A DNA stretch of 64,000 bases from an uncultured Peptococcaceae bacterium (lineage in GTDB: Bacteria; Bacillota; Peptococcia; Peptococcales; Peptococcaceae): positions 27,237 through 91,236 of the forward strand of contig CAMYDW010000005.1 in the NCBI GenBank assembly GCA_947254645.1, given 5' to 3'. Every line of letters begins with the position of its first letter. Position 1 is the first letter of the stretch. The translations under genes and the position numbers were made by a program. Positions 16,458 to 26,278 of the stretch are shown here, in pieces. The notes beneath the pieces are model-generated. The model had not been told where the DNA came from, did no database searches, and worked only from the letters and a program-made list of their open reading frames with translations.

Positions 16458-18272
16458 TTATGCGTTTTTATTTGCAGGAACACTTGCCTTATAAGCACCA
16501 TCTGCATACACGCCATCCATAATACGGCCAAAATAAGCTGCATTCACATCGGATCCACCACGATTTTCCACATGATTCACCATCACGCACATCGTACAGG
16601 TAGGATTATTTAAATCACTACCAACAAACCAGCCTAAATTAATAGAGCCATTTGGTCCAACTTCAGCAGTGCCTGTTTTACCAGAAAAAGCCCCAAAGCT
16701 TCTATCTGCATATGGGTGTGAAATAAGAATAGATTGTCGTAAGGCATTATTGATAAAATCAATGTGGGCTTGAGTAGCCACACCATCAATCCATACTTCT
16801 GGACTTTCTTCGAGCAGATAGCATGGTTTCATAATCTTACCACCATTTTGTAAAGATGCATAAATCAAGGTCTGTTGTAATGGACTGACCTGCACTTGGT
16901 ACTGACCATAAGAAGAATCTGCCAATCCTGTTTCGTGACCATCGTCTATGCCACCTTTTTCTGTAATTTGGCTTTTTTGAATTGGATAGGCACCTGGTAC
17001 TTTTTCACCAATGCCAAGTTTTTTCATACCATTATTAAATTTATCATAGCCCATATCCAAACCAACACGCGCAAAGAAAATATTGTCCGAATAAATCAGT
17101 GCTTGTTTTAAACCTATATAGCCATTGATTGGTACTACACGATGGACTTTATAACTGCCCCAACCACCAGGTGGCGCCCAGTCCTCTCCGTAAATTGGAT
17201 AGGTGGTATCTGTTGTTAAGGTGCCTGCCTGCAATCCAATAAGTGTGGTTAATAATTTCTGTGTAGAGCCTGGTGTAAAACGGTCTGCAAAAATACCATT
17301 ATCTGGCTGTCTATTCGCCGCTACCATATCATTATATTCCTCTACCGTCATACTATTATCAAGCCAGCGCTCTGGATCATAAGAGAGTCCATCTACCATG
17401 GCCAGTACTTGCCCTGTAGAAGGTTCTACTGCAGCGACTGCTGAAAATTCACCACTTACTACCTCATAAGCTCTTTGTTGCACCTTCATATCTATTGTTG
17501 TAGTGATGTCTTGACCATCTTCTGATTGGCTTTCAAAAACAATATCCTTTGGATGATCACTAAGGGTCACCTTAATACCACTCTTGGCTCTGAGTTTATC
17601 TTGATAAGCCTTCTCTAAGCCTGCACGTCCAACTTGTGTCCCAATAGATACATCATTCACACTGCCACTGTCAATTTCGGCACCTGTTGCAGCACGTACA
17701 TACCCCACAGCAGCAGAAGTCATTTCACCATATGGATATTGACGAATGCCGTTGGCATCATCCTTTGCCAGTATTTCTCCATTTCGTGCAAAAATAGTGC
17801 CTCGTTTCCCTGACTTTACATCAATTTTTACGTCATTTTTCATTGTTAATTGTGGAAAAACAGATTCTGGCTGCCAATGAATTTTTACATCATCCCCATG
17901 TTTTTTGAAAACAAGGGTTGTTTCTTTTTCTATATCACCACTGCTTGTTGTTAAAACAACTTTTGCACGATAGGCTATCAAATCACCTTTGCTTGCTTTT
18001 GAATCTTTTCTTAGGTGCTTATAATCGACTTTTTTCACGGCTAAGGTATTATAAAAAGAATCTAATCGATTTTTAATATCCTCTTTGCTATATGTTTTTT
18101 GAGTGCCTTCATCAGATGCAGCATAGATTTTCTCTGCATCTTGTGTTTCTAAAATATCTACCATACTGTTTAGATGATTCTTATAGGTACTGCTTTCACA
18201 TCCAGCCAAGCCCAATGTCAGCACTGTCATACAGATCAAGCTGATTATTTTTCTTTTTTGATTTTTTTCCAC
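16458..18272 (-). CDS. Class B penicillin-binding protein with MecA-like N-terminal domain
   Basis: Peptidoglycan transpeptidase, 604 aa. Residues 1-24 form a lipoprotein-type signal (LTLGLAGCESS) where most PBPs have a membrane anchor. An NTF2-like MecA_N domain follows (YKNHLNSMVDILETQDAEKIY ...), then the dimerisation domain (KRGTIFARNGEILA) and the transpeptidase domain. The catalytic motifs are STQK (TPGSTQKLL), SDN (IYSDNIFFA) and KTG (FSGKTGTAEVG). This architecture is that of PBP2a/PBP3-like enzymes of Bacillota; by itself it does not show beta-lactam resistance. The start is GTG, 4 nt after the DJ-1 gene, so the two are likely cotranscribed. Confidence 0.9.
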   Translation of the reverse strand: MEKNQKRKIISLICMTVLTLGLAGCESSTYKNHLNSMVDILETQDAEKIYAASDEGTQKTYSKEDIKNRLDSFYNTLAVKKVDYKHLRKDSKASKGDLIAYRAKVVLTTSSGDIEKETTLVFKKHGDDVKIHWQPESVFPQLTMKNDVKIDVKSGKRGTIFARNGEILAKDDANGIRQYPYGEMTSAAVGYVRAATGAEIDSGSVNDVSIGTQVGRAGLEKAYQDKLRAKSGIKVTLSDHPKDIVFESQSEDGQDITTTIDMKVQQRAYEVVSGEFSAVAAVEPSTGQVLAMVDGLSYDPERWLDNSMTVEEYNDMVAANRQPDNGIFADRFTPGSTQKLLTTLIGLQAGTLTTDTTYPIYGEDWAPPGGWGSYKVHRVVPINGYIGLKQALIYSDNIFFARVGLDMGYDKFNNGMKKLGIGEKVPGAYPIQKSQITEKGGIDDGHETGLADSSYGQYQVQVSPLQQTLIYASLQNGGKIMKPCYLLEESPEVWIDGVATQAHIDFINNALRQSILISHPYADRSFGAFSGKTGTAEVGPNGSINLGWFVGSDLNNPTCTMCVMVNHVENRGGSDVNAAYFGRIMDGVYADGAYKASVPANKNA

Positions 18273-18275
18273 TGA

Positions 18276-18860
18276 CTAGTTTACCCCCAAATTTTTCTCT
18301 ACAATATCCATGATTACACCTGACTTTACATCCATTGCAGTAGCATTATCAAAAAGTTTTTCTACCAATGTCAACGCAAAATAACCAGCTGCCCCTGCTC
18401 CACATGCGGTAATAACATTGCCATCAGTTACCACAGTTTCATCTGTTACACATTTTGCAGTGGTTATTTTTTCACGCCATGTTGGGTAGCAAGTTGCTAC
18501 CTTATCCTTTAAAACACCTGCTTCATCTAATACCTTTGGGCCTGCACATAGCGCACTGATCCACTTATTATTCTCTGCCATTGTACGGATAAATGACAAC
18601 ACATTCTTGTTATCAATGAGATTTGGTACGCCTGGTACACCCCCTGGCACCACAACCATATCATAATCTTCTGGCACAATGTCTGCCAAAAATGTATCTG
18701 CTTGTACCATCACATGGTGCGCACTTTCCACTGTGATATCATCTGTGATGCTCACGATATCTACAGTTGCACCTGCACGACGTAAGTAATCAACTGGTGT
18801 TAGCGCTTCTACCTCTTCATAGCCTGGCGCCAATAATACACATACACGTTTGTTCATCAT
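18276..18860 (-). CDS. DJ-1/PfpI family protein
   Basis: A 194-aa glutamine-amidotransferase-like protein, close to the YajL/ThiJ/DJ-1 subgroup. It has an N-terminal CVLLAPGYEEVEALTPVDYLRRAG with the conserved Glu, VVVPGG, and the nucleophile elbow ALCAGPKVL with the reactive Cys. Members act as glyoxalases, deglycases or chaperones under carbonyl/oxidative stress; the exact activity is uncertain. AGGAG precedes the ATG at 18860 (a second ATG follows at 18857). It leads into the PBP gene. Confidence 0.9.
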   Translation of the reverse strand: MMNKRVCVLLAPGYEEVEALTPVDYLRRAGATVDIVSITDDITVESAHHVMVQADTFLADIVPEDYDMVVVPGGVPGVPNLIDNKNVLSFIRTMAENNKWISALCAGPKVLDEAGVLKDKVATCYPTWREKITTAKCVTDETVVTDGNVITACGAGAAGYFALTLVEKLFDNATAMDVKSGVIMDIVEKNLGVN

Positions 18861-19063
18861 CGACACTCCTTTAATGATTCTTTGTTCGTTTTTATACTAT
18901 GTTTCATTATACCTATAATCGCTTGTCCATGCCATAAAAAAGCCAATGTTTTATAAAATAATAAAAAACATTTTTCCAGCCCCCATCTATTATGATACTG
19001 TTTTAATAGATAAAAAGATGTCTATATAAAAATTAAGAAAGAATAGTAAGGAGTGTATATTTT

Positions 19064-19372
19064 ATGGCTTTTATGGAAATCACACTATTACCTATTGGCA
19101 CCAACACCACGAGTTGCAGCCCTTATATTGCAAAGGTGTTAGATGTAATAGACACTTATCCAACTATTTCTTATGAATTAAATCCAATGGGAACCACCCT
19201 TGAGGGTGAATTAGGTGAGCTTTTCCAATGTGTTCAGGAAATGCAAGAAACTATTTTTAATACTGGAGTGGAACGTGTATACACCGTCATTAAAATTGAT
19301 GATAGACGCGATCGCTACCAATCTATGAGTGAAAGAGTCCAATCGGTGAAGGAGAAAAAACATGACAAATAA
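19064..19372 (+). CDS. MTH1187-family thiamine-binding protein
   Basis: A 102-aa ferredoxin-like-fold protein of the MTH1187/YkoF (DUF77) type: MEITLLPIGTNTTSCSPYIA, LNPMGTTLEGEL, and VERVYTVIKIDDRRDR. Family members bind thiamine or pyrimidine precursors in the cytoplasm. AAGGAG lies 10 nt before the ATG. It overlaps the next gene by 11 nt, so the two form an operon. Confidence 0.85.
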   Translation: MAFMEITLLPIGTNTTSCSPYIAKVLDVIDTYPTISYELNPMGTTLEGELGELFQCVQEMQETIFNTGVERVYTVIKIDDRRDRYQSMSERVQSVKEKKHDK

Positions 19373-19862
19373 TCAACTACACGTAATTTTAGCAACTGCT
19401 TTAGACAAAGTAGCAGATAACAAAAATGAAACCAATATTTTATTGAAAAGATATGGCATTGCACAAGCATTGGCTGTTGAAGAACAACTTTCTGATGATG
19501 ACACCAATATTTTAAGTGCTGCTACCTTATTATATGATTTTAATGATGGTCCTGGAGACGCTGCAGAAGGCCTTGAAGGCAATATGTATCAACCAATCAA
19601 GGTTTCTAACTACATTAAACAATTATTAGAAGAAACCACTGTCCCACCCTTTGAAGCATCTGCCATTGCATCATTGGTTGGATTAAAAGAGTATGGCAAC
19701 GATTTCGATAACCCACTCCATCAACTCTTGTTAGAAACTGACTTATTGGTTCGTCTAACCGAAGAAAATATAGATGCGACTGTTCTTGAAGAAGCAACAG
19801 CAAAATTTAAAACTGCTGCAGGTATTCGTCGTTATAAAGCAATGACCAACGAAAACGTTTAA
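19362..19862 (+). CDS. Degenerate HD-like protein of unknown function
   Basis: A 166-aa, acidic, helix-rich protein. The segment YGIAQALAVEEQLSDDDTNI-LSAATLLYDF looks like the start of an HD phosphohydrolase (AxxLHDIGK), but the metal-binding His-Asp is replaced by YDF and a later ETDLLVRL stands where HD proteins have a DADxL motif. It is probably an HD-fold protein that lost catalysis, possibly a binding or regulatory protein. It overlaps the thiamine-binding protein gene by 11 nt, and a terminator follows. Confidence 0.6.
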   Translation: MTNNQLHVILATALDKVADNKNETNILLKRYGIAQALAVEEQLSDDDTNILSAATLLYDFNDGPGDAAEGLEGNMYQPIKVSNYIKQLLEETTVPPFEASAIASLVGLKEYGNDFDNPLHQLLLETDLLVRLTEENIDATVLEEATAKFKTAAGIRRYKAMTNENV

Positions 19863-19868
19863 TTATTA

Positions 19869-19906
19869 TAAAAGAGTCCCTTTTCTTAAGAAAAGGGACT
19901 CTTTTT
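19869..19906. terminator. Bidirectional terminator
   Basis: AAAGAGTCCCTTTTC / GAAAAGGGACTCTTT, a 15-bp stem with T-tracts on both strands. It ends the 19.1-19.9 kb plus-strand operon and the degV operon on the minus strand; the stop codon of the small 73-aa protein lies in its loop. Confidence 0.88.
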
Positions 19907-20107
19907 ATATGCTTCGTATGATGAATTTGTAGGATGCGTTAAAAAATGTAGATGATGCAATTCCTTTAAATAAGCATTTTCTGCCTTTAGCTTAAAAAGT
20001 TCACACTCTAACCAGCGGATATAGGACTCATAAGAGACATCCTTATGCTTATCTAAGAAAAAGAACTTTTTCTCTTTATTCTTTCTAGGCTGAGAACACA
20101 TGTCCAT
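19886..20107 (-). CDS. Small coiled-coil protein, unknown
   Basis: A 73-aa frame with a basic N-terminus (QPRKNKEKKFFF) and a central heptad-like helix, RWLECELFKLKAENAYLKEL. AAGGAG is close to the ATG. It lies 21 nt after degV. The helix recalls the leucine-zipper end of IS3-type OrfA proteins, but no other transposase sequence surrounds it. Its last residues are encoded by the terminator stem. It could be a genuine small protein or a gene-end remnant. Confidence 0.4.
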   Translation of the reverse strand: MDMCSQPRKNKEKKFFFLDKHKDVSYESYIRWLECELFKLKAENAYLKELHHLHFLTHPTNSSYEAYKKSPFS

Positions 20108-20128
20108 TTTCTCCTTTTATGCTACCTA

Positions 20129-20992
20129 CTATTCTGGTAGCAAATAAACACCCACACCCACTAGTCCTGGACCAGTATTAATGCCTAAGCAAGGACTTAA
20201 GACAATATTATCTAGTAACAATGTCGCCTTGCCTTCTTCTTCAGCTAATAGCATCTTAACTTTTTCCATATCACTTTTAGCTTCTGCTTCACAATAAGCG
20301 AGGATATAACGTGAATGTCCCTTCACATACTCTTTAATCGCATCTGCAATGAACTGCAAGCTTTGTTTTCGTCCGCGTGCTTTTCTAGCAATATAATACA
20401 CGCCATCTTTATCGCAAGAGATAACAGGTTTGATTTTAATAGCCATCCCCAAAAGGGAAGCCACATGACCAATACGCCCACCCTTGCGCAGATATTCAAG
20501 AGTGTCCAATGAAAAGAAAATATCCGTCTTAGTCACTTGCGCTTCTAATCTTTTCCAGATATCTTCCGCACTCATTCCAGCATCGATGCATTGTAAGGCA
20601 TCGATGCCAAACATCCCAGCGCCGATACCAATGCTTTTTGTATTAAGCACCTTAATCTCCATTCCTGGATAATCTTTGGTCAAAAGATTCATAAAGTTAT
20701 TGGTACCACTCAATGCTGCTGAAACAGTCACAATAATTGCTTTTTCAAAGCCTGCATTGCGTGCACGGTCTAAAATAGCAATAATATCTTCCCCGCTAGG
20801 CAAGGAAGTTGTAGGGATTTCTTCCGAAAGACGAGCATATACCTCTTCTGTTGTAATCGTTTCACCATCAATATATTCACGATCTTTATAAATCACACGA
20901 AAAGGAACAATAAATAAATCCTCGCGCGCATAATAACTACGTGGAATATCGCATCCTGTGTCTGCAATGATTGCTAATTTTTGTTTATTCAT
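20129..20992 (-). CDS. DegV family fatty-acid-binding protein
   Basis: A 287-aa DegV protein: N-terminal IIADTGCDIPRSYY, TTSLPSGEDI in the fatty-acid site, VTVSAALSGTNNF, LDTLEYLRKGGRIG and the C-terminal IGTGPGLVGVG-like segment (NTGPGLVGVG). In Bacillota these FakB-like proteins present fatty acids to a FakA kinase. Its start overlaps the stop of the DUF1836 gene (ATGA). Confidence 0.92.
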   Translation of the reverse strand: MNKQKLAIIADTGCDIPRSYYAREDLFIVPFRVIYKDREYIDGETITTEEVYARLSEEIPTTSLPSGEDIIAILDRARNAGFEKAIIVTVSAALSGTNNFMNLLTKDYPGMEIKVLNTKSIGIGAGMFGIDALQCIDAGMSAEDIWKRLEAQVTKTDIFFSLDTLEYLRKGGRIGHVASLLGMAIKIKPVISCDKDGVYYIARKARGRKQSLQFIADAIKEYVKGHSRYILAYCEAEAKSDMEKVKMLLAEEEGKATLLLDNIVLSPCLGINTGPGLVGVGVYLLPE

Positions 20993-21597
20993 GAATGATT
21001 GCCTCCGTTAATCCAATCCATCATTTCATGACTATTCATGGTTTGAGGATTTAAATGCAACACTTTTTCCGAAAACATCTTACTGGCCAAAGATAATGTA
21101 GCCATGTAAGTTCCTTGTAAATAAATAGGCATGCTTAATAGAAATGTTTTACTCACATCTTCACCAGATGCGACTCGAGAAATATAATCTAAGCTTTTTT
21201 CAAATTGTCTACAAAACAAATTGTATGCTGTGCCATAACTCCCTTTGCAGGAATGCACCTGTAAATAAATACCCTGTTGAATATCCGTCAAAGAAAGTAC
21301 TGGTTTTAACAGAACATAAATCATCAAACAGGCTATGTGAACACGTTTATAACGTTTCTTTTCTGGTTTTTGAATCAATCCTTTTTTGACATAATTGTTA
21401 ACCATTGCTGCTGTTAATAAAGGGTCGACTTCTTTCTGATAGCCTTCCTGGATGTTCAAAAATTGGAGCCGCTCATTAATATAGGACAACACTTGATCCA
21501 AATATAAATCAAATTCTGGTAATTCTTCCCAACGAGGTAAGTGGACATCCTTCAATTCTCTAGACCATTGATTCAGTGCTTCTGCGAAATGAGACAT
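20989..21597 (-). CDS. DUF1836 domain protein
   Basis: A 202-aa protein matching DUF1836: DLYLDQVLSYINERL, MVNNYVKKGLIQKPEKKRYKRVHIACLMIYVLLKPVLSL. The first half resembles a MerR-like winged helix (TAAMVNNYVKKGLI), so DNA binding is plausible. It is coupled with degV. A strong promoter lies just upstream. Confidence 0.8.
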   Translation of the reverse strand: MSHFAEALNQWSRELKDVHLPRWEELPEFDLYLDQVLSYINERLQFLNIQEGYQKEVDPLLTAAMVNNYVKKGLIQKPEKKRYKRVHIACLMIYVLLKPVLSLTDIQQGIYLQVHSCKGSYGTAYNLFCRQFEKSLDYISRVASGEDVSKTFLLSMPIYLQGTYMATLSLASKMFSEKVLHLNPQTMNSHEMMDWINGGNHS

Positions 21598-21619
21598 TCA
21601 ATCCCTCCTTATTATTTTT

Positions 21620-21648
21620 AATATAACATGTTTATAGTGACTAGTCAA
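21620..21648 (-). promoter_or_regulatory. Predicted sigma-A promoter of DUF1836-degV
   Basis: TTGACT (minus, 21643-21648), a 17-nt spacer and TATATT (21620-21625), followed by a GGAGGG ribosome-binding site before the ATG at 21597. Confidence 0.75.
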
Positions 21649-21676
21649 TCTAGTTTTCAAAATTATATTACATAAT

Positions 21677-21706
21677 AAAAAAACAGTCTATTGACTGCTT
21701 TTTTTA
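21677..21706 (-). terminator. Terminator of the pho-pst operon
   Basis: A GCAGTC AATA GACTGT stem with flanking A and T runs overlaps the stop codon of the histidine kinase gene (21688). Confidence 0.75.
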
Positions 21707-23361
21707 TTTTTTTTGAAAGATACACGAATCGTCGTGCCAGAACTACCATCACTTTCAAGAACTATATTGGCACAATGCTTTTGTGCAATATGTTTAACGA
21801 TGGATAAACCTAGACCACTGCCCTCAATCGCACGTGAATGACTTTTATCGGCACGATAAAAGCGTTCAAAAACACGCTCTTGTAGTGCAGCAGGAATGCC
21901 TTGACCATTATCTGTCACTGACAAAATAACATGATCGTCATCTTCTGTTAACGATACATCAACAAATCCCTTTGGATGATTGTATTTGATGGCATTGTCA
22001 CAAAGATTAAAAACCAGTTCATATAATAAGGCAGGTATGCCATGAATTGGGGAAACTTTTCCGTGACAAGTACATTTTAAGTCGTGTTTTGACGCCTTTT
22101 CAGAAAGCTGTTTGAAAACCTGTTGAACAATTTCTTCCAAAGAAACATCCCTCGCCAAATCAGACTCTTTATTTTCATCCATTTTAGATATCTTAATAAT
22201 ATTATCAATGAGCGCATTCATATGACTGGCTTCTTGATAAATCTGTTGAATAAATTGTTTTTTATCCTCTTCTTTAACAATATCATTCATCAATAACTCT
22301 GCACATCCTGAAATGCTGTGCAATGGTGTTTTAAGCTCATGGGAAACATTGGCACTAAATTCCTTTCGCAATATCTCCGCTTCTATCTTTTCGGTACGGT
22401 CCATAAAAAGCAAGACCCATCCATGTATATCATCATTCGATAACACGGGATTGATATTTAAAACATAGTGGCGCCCATGAATGTCTGCCAATGTATCCAC
22501 ACCACTTTTCCCAATTGGCATTTCAAGAAGTTGTTGAAGAGTGATATGACGATAAATGGTTAAAATATTTTTGCCTTGAGGATTGTCTTTGACATCCAAG
22601 AGATGTTCTGCACTTTTATTCATGCTCAAAACAGCTCCCTCGCTATTGAGTAATACAATCCCCTCCTTCATGTTGTCCACCACTGTTTGAAATTCCTCAT
22701 GCTGATGATTGAGTTGCTCTTTTTGAGCAGCGATTTCTTTGTGCTGTTGATGAATGCGTCCCAAAAATGGTGCCATTTCTTCGTAGGTATCATTTTCTAA
22801 TGGGCTATCTAAATCAATGCGATTAAGGGGCGCAATCAATCTTTTTGAGAGGCGTGATGCAATCCACACAGCAATGCCAATCATTAAAACAAAGAAAAAA
22901 CACAATGGCTTTGCTAGCAGCCATAGAAAAGCAATCGTGGTATCTACACTGGTGGAGATACGCACCACACTGCCATCATTTAATTTTTGTGCCACATAAA
23001 TTTCTTTATCAAGCATCGTGGTAGACTGGCGTTCAATGCGGCCAATACCATAAGCTTGTGCATCTATAAATTCTTGTCTATTGCGATGATTTTCCATTTT
23101 TGTGATATCTTTTACGCTATCATACAAAACCCTACCATCTTGAGCAATAAAGGTCAGACGGTATTCTTCTGTATCAATAGACTTTAAGTAATCCATGCCT
23201 TCTGTTTCTACTGCTTTTGCAACATATTGGGTTTGGGCGGTCAGTTGATTCATCTTATCGGCATTGATATGTTGATAGGTCACACCCAGCATCATAGACA
23301 AAGCAATCAATATCGTTAAAAAAGCAGTGCCAAAAATATAAAGAAATATTTTCTTTTTCAT
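21688..23361 (-). CDS. phoR: PhoR-like sensor histidine kinase
   Basis: Membrane histidine kinase, 557 aa. TM1 lies at about residues 7-27 and TM2 around 148-168, enclosing an extracytoplasmic sensor. A HAMP-like linker and a PAS domain follow (~235-330: MKEGIVLLNSEGAVLSMN), then HisKA with the phospho-acceptor FSANVSHELKTPLHS and a HATPase with N box DNAIKYN, G1 DNGQGI, and G2 GSGLGLSIV. It overlaps the response regulator gene by 4 nt. Being in one operon with pst genes supports phosphate sensing. Confidence 0.9.
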   Translation of the reverse strand: MKKKIFLYIFGTAFLTILIALSMMLGVTYQHINADKMNQLTAQTQYVAKAVETEGMDYLKSIDTEEYRLTFIAQDGRVLYDSVKDITKMENHRNRQEFIDAQAYGIGRIERQSTTMLDKEIYVAQKLNDGSVVRISTSVDTTIAFLWLLAKPLCFFFVLMIGIAVWIASRLSKRLIAPLNRIDLDSPLENDTYEEMAPFLGRIHQQHKEIAAQKEQLNHQHEEFQTVVDNMKEGIVLLNSEGAVLSMNKSAEHLLDVKDNPQGKNILTIYRHITLQQLLEMPIGKSGVDTLADIHGRHYVLNINPVLSNDDIHGWVLLFMDRTEKIEAEILRKEFSANVSHELKTPLHSISGCAELLMNDIVKEEDKKQFIQQIYQEASHMNALIDNIIKISKMDENKESDLARDVSLEEIVQQVFKQLSEKASKHDLKCTCHGKVSPIHGIPALLYELVFNLCDNAIKYNHPKGFVDVSLTEDDDHVILSVTDNGQGIPAALQERVFERFYRADKSHSRAIEGSGLGLSIVKHIAQKHCANIVLESDGSSGTTIRVSFKKNKKSSQ

Positions 23362-24032
23362 GCTTCGCTCTCCATTTTGTAGCCTACACCACGTATGGTT
23401 TCTATATAATCGCCACAGTCCCCTAGCTTTTGCCTCAAACTACGAATGTGTACATCAACGGTACGTGTTTCTCCATCATAATCTTGATTCCAAATGAATT
23501 CTAGAATCTGGTCTCTAGAAAAAGCACGTCCTGGATTTTTCATAAAAATATGCAAGAGTTCAAACTCTTTATAGGTCAATTCTATTTTTTGGCTTTGCGC
23601 ATAGACACTCCGTTGCACAGGATCTAACACCAATTGACCAATACTAAGCGTGGTTGGCTTATTTTTTTCACAACGTCTGAGCACTGCACGCACACGAGAA
23701 ACCATTTCCAACATACTGAAAGGCTTCACTAAATAATCATCTGCACCCAAATCTAGGCCAATCACTTTATCATATTCCATGCCTTTTGCCGTTGCCATAA
23801 TAACTGGAATATCCTGGGTATGTCCTTGATTTTTTAAGGCCTTTAAAATATCAATGCCATCTTGATCTGGCAGCATAATGTCTAACAAGATGAGGGATGG
23901 TGCGATTGATGTATCCAAGGCTTCCCAGAGGGCTTTTGCACTTTCAAGTCCCGTCACTTGAAAGCCTGCCGCTTCTAAGGCATAACACATCATGTTTCTA
24001 ATGCCATCTTCATCTTCTACACAAAAAATCAT
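23358..24032 (-). CDS. phoB: PhoB/PhoP-type response regulator
   Basis: OmpR-family regulator, 224 aa: receiver domain IFCVEDEDGIRNMM with phospho-acceptor Asp in LILLDIMLPDQDG and Lys in DYLVKPF, then a winged helix (VDVHIRSLRQKLGD, TIRGVGYKME). AGAGGGGAGG precedes the ATG at 24032; the frame to 24077 is an extension over phoU. It likely binds the Pho box upstream of pstS. Confidence 0.92.
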   Translation of the reverse strand: MIFCVEDEDGIRNMMCYALEAAGFQVTGLESAKALWEALDTSIAPSLILLDIMLPDQDGIDILKALKNQGHTQDIPVIMATAKGMEYDKVIGLDLGADDYLVKPFSMLEMVSRVRAVLRRCEKNKPTTLSIGQLVLDPVQRSVYAQSQKIELTYKEFELLHIFMKNPGRAFSRDQILEFIWNQDYDGETRTVDVHIRSLRQKLGDCGDYIETIRGVGYKMESEA

Positions 24033-24682
24033 GTTATAGCCTCCCCTCTGCAGCCTGTTGCAGAATATTCTACCCACTGGCCGATATTGACTGCATGATC
24101 TCCAATACGTTCATAATATTTGGCAATCATCAATAAATCCAATGCCCTGTTGCTCTCAGCCTCTGTTTGTGCTTCCTTAAATAATTCTGCAATGTTGTTT
24201 TTTGTCTTAACAAAATAATCGTCCACAATGTCATCATATGCCACAACCTCTGTTGCTAAAACAAAATCCTTTTTGGCATAAGCGTCAATGGCATCGGTGA
24301 CCATTTTAATCGTTGCTTCAGACATTTCTGCAAAATAAGCAATGGTCACTGGTGTCAATTTTTCTTGCATCAGCAACGTTTCAGTAATATCTGTGGCTTG
24401 GTTCCCAATACGACTCAAATCTGTAATCATTTTAAGAGCGGAGGTGATGGCACGTAAGTCGCACGCTACTGGCTGTTGTAAGAGTAATCTCAAACAAAGT
24501 GCTTCAATTTCTCTTTCTTTTTCGTTAATCGTATTATTTTCCTCAATGGTTTCGGCTGCACACTGTGCATTTCCTTGCAATAAAGCCTTAGTAGCGCCTG
24601 CAATGGCATTTTCACATAAGGTCCCCATAATAATCATTTCATGGCTTAAAAGCTCTAATTGTCCATACAAGTTTTTTTTCAT
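24029..24682 (-). CDS. phoU: Phosphate signalling protein PhoU
   Basis: A 217-aa helical protein with two PhoU repeats: EREIEALCLRLLLQQPVACDLRAI...MITDLSRIGNQATDI and LLMIAKYYERIGDHAVNIGQW, carrying the metal-binding ExxxD motifs. It represses PhoR/PhoB signalling and modulates PstSCAB. Its start overlaps the pstB stop (TGATG). Confidence 0.95.
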   Translation of the reverse strand: MKKNLYGQLELLSHEMIIMGTLCENAIAGATKALLQGNAQCAAETIEENNTINEKEREIEALCLRLLLQQPVACDLRAITSALKMITDLSRIGNQATDITETLLMQEKLTPVTIAYFAEMSEATIKMVTDAIDAYAKKDFVLATEVVAYDDIVDDYFVKTKNNIAELFKEAQTEAESNRALDLLMIAKYYERIGDHAVNIGQWVEYSATGCRGEAIT

Positions 24683-25431
24683 CAGCCAAATCTCCCTGTG
24701 ATGTAATCTTCTGTACGTGAATCTCTCGGTACGGAAAAAAGTGTTTCTGTGTTATTGTATTCAATTAAATCACCAAGCAAAAAGAACGCCGTTTTATCTG
24801 ATATACGTACAGCCTGCTGCATATTATGAGTTACTATAATAATCGTATAGTTTTCTGCTAATTGCAACACCAACTCTTCAATTTTTGCTGTGGAAATAGG
24901 ATCCAACGCACTGGTCGGCTCATCCATTAACAATACTTCAGGATTAACAGCTAAAGCACGAGCAATACAGAGACGCTGTTGTTGTCCACCAGATAGTCCT
25001 AACGCAGAGCGCTTTAATCGATCTTTGACTTCATCCCAGATAGCAGCATCACGCAATGATTTTTCAACAATTTCGTCCACCTGTACCTTTGAACGGATTC
25101 CATGCGTACGAGGGCCATAGGCCACATTATCATAAATGCTCATTGGAAAGGGATTGGGTTTTTGAAAAACCATCCCCACTCGTTTACGAAGGTGATTCAC
25201 GTCCATTGATTCATAAATATTTTCACCATCTAGCAAAATCCGACCTTCGACTTTACAATGCTCTATCATATCATTCATACGATTTAATGATTTTAGTAAT
25301 GTCGATTTACCACAACCAGATGGTCCAATAAAAGCAGTCACCTCATTGGCAGCAATTGATAAATTAATATCATGCAACGCATGAAAATCACCATAATATA
25401 ATTGTAAATTTTCTATATCAAACTTTCCCAT
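24682..25431 (-). CDS. pstB: Phosphate ABC transporter ATP-binding protein
   Basis: A 249-aa ATPase: Walker [11 protein letters not shown]-loop FQKPNPFP, signature LSGGQQQRL, Walker [15 protein letters not shown]-loop VTHNM. PRTHGI and the overall length are typical of PstB. It is translationally linked with phoU and pstA. Confidence 0.97.
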   Translation of the reverse strand: MGKFDIENLQLYYGDFHALHDINLSIAANEVTAFIGPSGCGKSTLLKSLNRMNDMIEHCKVEGRILLDGENIYESMDVNHLRKRVGMVFQKPNPFPMSIYDNVAYGPRTHGIRSKVQVDEIVEKSLRDAAIWDEVKDRLKRSALGLSGGQQQRLCIARALAVNPEVLLMDEPTSALDPISTAKIEELVLQLAENYTIIIVTHNMQQAVRISDKTAFFLLGDLIEYNNTETLFSVPRDSRTEDYITGRFG

Positions 25432-25432
25432 A

Positions 25433-26278
25433 TTAATGCTCCCTATTCAAAAATTTTGCAGCAGCTTCTGCTAATAAATTCAAGCCAATCACAATAAATA
25501 AAAGCACGACTGCTGTTGCATAGGTTTGATGAAGAAAAAGGCCTTCTCCAGAAATAACATACATATGCACCGCCAAGCTACGTGCTGAATCTGAAGTTGC
25601 CATGGCCACTTTTGCCACAGTCCCTGCGGTAAAAATCAATGCCGCTGATTCGCCAACAATTCGCCCAATACTCAAAATGACCCCAGATAAAATACCAGGC
25701 ATGGCCGCTGGTAAGACCACTTGCATAATCGTACGCAATTTGCCTGCCCCTAAGCCATAACTGCCTTCTCTATAGCTATTTGGCACCATAACTAAGGCCT
25801 CTTCTGTGGTACGTAAAATAATAGGCAACACCATAATAGCGAGGGTTAAACTACCTGATAAAAGAGATAACCCCAAATGACAGAACTTCACAAAAAAAAT
25901 GGCACCAAACAACCCATAAACGATGGATGGAATACCAGTAAGGGTTTCCGCTGTTAATCGAATCAACCAAATAAATCGATTATTTTGCTTGGCGTATTCG
26001 ACTAGATAAATTGCTCCACCAATCCCCATCGGCAAAGCCACAATAAGGGTCACGATGACAATAAACAATGTATTGATAAAAGCTGGCAGCAGCGACACAT
26101 TTTCAGAGGTATATGTCCAAGCAAATAATGACGGGGTGATGTATGGAATCCCTTTGACTAAAATGTAGCCAACTATCGCCATAATCGTCAAAAAAGTAAG
26201 ACCTGCAGCCAAATGTACCAGCGAGGACATCACGATGGAGAACAAACTTTTTTTATGATCCGACTTTTGCTTAACCAT
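25433..26278 (-). CDS. pstA: Phosphate ABC transporter permease PstA
   Basis: A 281-aa permease with six membrane segments and the EAA loop [24 protein letters not shown] use the ATG at 26278 because GAGGTG lies 6 nt before it; the longer start at 26287 falls within that site. It overlaps pstC by 8 nt. Confidence 0.94.
   Translation of the reverse strand: MVKQKSDHKKSLFSIVMSSLVHLAAGLTFLTIMAIVGYILVKGIPYITPSLFAWTYTSENVSLLPAFINTLFIVIVTLIVALPMGIGGAIYLVEYAKQNNRFIWLIRLTAETLTGIPSIVYGLFGAIFFVKFCHLGLSLLSGSLTLAIMVLPIILRTTEEALVMVPNSYREGSYGLGAGKLRTIMQVVLPAAMPGILSGVILSIGRIVGESAALIFTAGTVAKVAMATSDSARSLAVHMYVISGEGLFLHQTYATAVVLLFIVIGLNLLAEAAAKFLNREH

Noticed and set aside
16458..18272. Methicillin-resistance gene mecA
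   Set aside because: The MecA_N domain is widespread in ordinary class B PBPs of Bacillota; no mec regulatory genes or mobile element are nearby.
19886..20107. IS3-type transposase remnant
   Set aside because: Only a short coiled-coil helix resembles OrfA; no inverted repeats or OrfB traces are near, so I kept it as an unknown small protein.
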